Shown here in pieces: positions 62,995 through 64,000 of a stretch of DNA of 64,000 nt (positions within the stretch are counted from its first letter, which is position 1; each line of letters starts with the position of its first letter). The DNA is taken from positions 4,030,001 to 4,094,000 of the forward strand of contig NZ_CP121197.1 of assembly GCF_029625215.1 (NCBI RefSeq). The letters run 5' to 3'. This stretch comes from Aurantibacillus circumpalustris (GTDB taxonomy: Bacteria; Bacteroidota; Bacteroidia; B-17B0; Aurantibacillaceae). The position numbers and the translations under genes are program-made. The notes under the pieces are model-generated. The model was given only the letters and a program-made list of their open reading frames with translations, was not told the origin of the DNA and did not search any database.

Positions 62995-64000
62995 ATGAAA
63001 AACAACATTTTTATTCTTTTATTCCTCACTTCTTCTTTACTAAACAGTCAGGTAAGTACATTTTCTTTTAACATCAACGGCACCATTCCAAACGGTATGT
63101 TACAAGCACTCACTTTGGCAGGACAGAAATGGAGTAATCACATCCAAATAGACATTCCGATTAAGGTAAACGTGTTTACGGTTAACGCCTCTTTCTTGCC
63201 TTTTTCGGCCATCACGCTCGCAAATGGTAGAAAGAATTTTAGCAATGCACCCTATTCCAATATTTTATATACAACTGCATTAGCCAATCAGCTTGCTGGA
63301 ACCGAAGTGAATAGCGGCGAGTACGATATGGATATTTATTTCAATTTAGCTACCTCGTTTTATTTTGGAACCAGCAAACCTTCTTTTTCGCAAATGGATT
63401 TTATTTCAACAGCGATGCACGAAATAGGTCACGGTTTAGGTTTTTACAGTGATGGCAATGTAGATGGTTCTGGAAAAGGCTCATTCGGTAATGTACCACC
63501 GAGTGCTATTTTCCCCTTAACGGCCTCCTTTCCATGGAGGGGACAAGATAGTGTTCCAAGTATTTACGACACTTACATCACAAAAAGTTCAGGTAACAAG
63601 TTAATAACTTCGGCAGCATTTGACTCATTTGATTTAGGAGATAGTATAAATAACGGGCCTTTATATTTTAGCGGCCCCATGTTCGCAAATCCTTCTCACT
63701 CAAATACTCCAGTGCGTGTATCTGGTGGAACCGGAAGTTTTTCATTCGGTGAAGATTTGTTACACATTCACAACTCTTATGCGAAGACTATTATGTCCTA
63801 TTATTGGGGAAATGGAGATACTGTTAGAATTCCAGCCCCTTGGGAAATGGGTATTTTAAGAGAAATTGGTTGGAATCCATTATTAGTTGGAGTAAAAGAA
63901 ATTAATCGTTCTGTTGGGATACAGATTTTTCCTAATCCTGCAAGCGAAGTAATAACAGTAAGTGGGCAACAATTAAAACAAGTTGATTTGTGCAATCTTG
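62995..64000 (+). CDS. T9SS-secreted metzincin-like metalloprotease, 3' end beyond window
   Basis: The frame is open from ATG 62995 to the window end (335 residues seen). A signal peptide (IFILLFLTSSLLNSQ) precedes a protease domain with STAMHEIGHGLGFYSD, an HExxHxxGF zinc site at about residues 142-150. A downstream SYAKTIMSYYWG segment may hold the Met-turn found in metzincins. A type A sorting domain begins near residue 310 (IQIFPNPASEVITVSG), so only its last part is missing. It is probably a cell-surface or released protease. The family cannot be fixed between the matrixin-like and other metzincin groups without a search. Confidence 0.85.
   Translation, partial: MKNNIFILLFLTSSLLNSQVSTFSFNINGTIPNGMLQALTLAGQKWSNHIQIDIPIKVNVFTVNASFLPFSAITLANGRKNFSNAPYSNILYTTALANQLAGTEVNSGEYDMDIYFNLATSFYFGTSKPSFSQMDFISTAMHEIGHGLGFYSDGNVDGSGKGSFGNVPPSAIFPLTASFPWRGQDSVPSIYDTYITKSSGNKLITSAAFDSFDLGDSINNGPLYFSGPMFANPSHSNTPVRVSGGTGSFSFGEDLLHIHNSYAKTIMSYYWGNGDTVRIPAPWEMGILREIGWNPLLVGVKEINRSVGIQIFPNPASEVITVSGQQLKQVDLCNL

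Noticed and set aside
1-64000. tRNA, rRNA or riboswitch genes
   Set aside because: No cloverleaf-like GGTTCRA-type arms, rRNA segments or known riboswitch motifs were recognised by eye; a covariance search was not possible.

Overview
The window is AT-rich DNA from a member of the Bacteroidota, most likely a Flavobacteriales-like or Sphingobacteriia-like free-living gliding lineage. Four things point there: several proteins end in type IX secretion (T9SS) sorting domains (type A ...YPNP... tails and one type B gliding-type tail), a PorE-like OmpA protein is present, genes mostly lack Shine-Dalgarno sites, and many starts are preceded by the Bacteroidota -7 box TAnnTTTG. No rRNA, tRNA, CRISPR array, phage or transposase gene was seen. 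The exact genus cannot be told from the sequence alone.

Layout. 1-2938: 3'-truncated secreted kelch/LamG protein. 3131-7046: glmM, a TM2 membrane protein and asnB. 7053-14689: PorE-like OmpA protein with an M61 peptidase, a CPBP membrane protease, a dihaem peroxidase lipoprotein, a cyclase-family hydrolase and thyA. 14766-20456: a gliding-type Ig-repeat protein, rmlA, a polyprenyl synthase and a hot-dog thioesterase. 20539-24863: a membrane-anchored receiver protein, an LTxxQ protein, an ArsC-like protein and a TPR-caspase. 25110-28716: two small proteins with near-duplicate promoter regions beside a TPR histidine kinase and NarL-type regulator pair. 28955-43577: two giant T9SS-secreted proteins with different seven-repeat propeller heads on the same Ig-like stalk, a 54-residue secreted peptide between them, and an overlapping Y_Y_Y/SpoIIE phosphatase receptor. 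43796-48241: MacAB-type ABC efflux operon. 48267-53636: S41 protease, a secreted orphan, an ArsR-SRPBCC pair, a Lys/Glu-rich secreted protein and a T9SS cargo. 54041-59808: clpB, a lipoprotein and an ABC exporter. 60192-64000: wecB, a small membrane protein, a phosphoesterase and a 3'-truncated T9SS metalloprotease.

The most interesting stretch is 25-43.6 kb. It holds sensor/regulator genes, duplicated promoter/operator blocks and twin giant surface proteins whose 3' halves align without gaps (offset 6147 nt) and show sharply bounded, nearly identical tracts, as expected of gene conversion. A second theme is non-coding repeats: two copies of a structured GC-rich element (53.7 and 59.9 kb), a REP-like insert between direct repeats (43.6 kb), and modular degenerate repeats (21.2, 44.5 and 56.7 kb). 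Perfect or near-perfect operators are visible before the MacA-like gene (47.08 kb) and the arsR-type gene (50.6 kb).

Start codons were revised where the sequence argues against the longest reading frame: 21030 (a strong SD), 24863 (promoter overlaps the longer start), 49610 (longer start lies in a terminator), 51003 and 54041.
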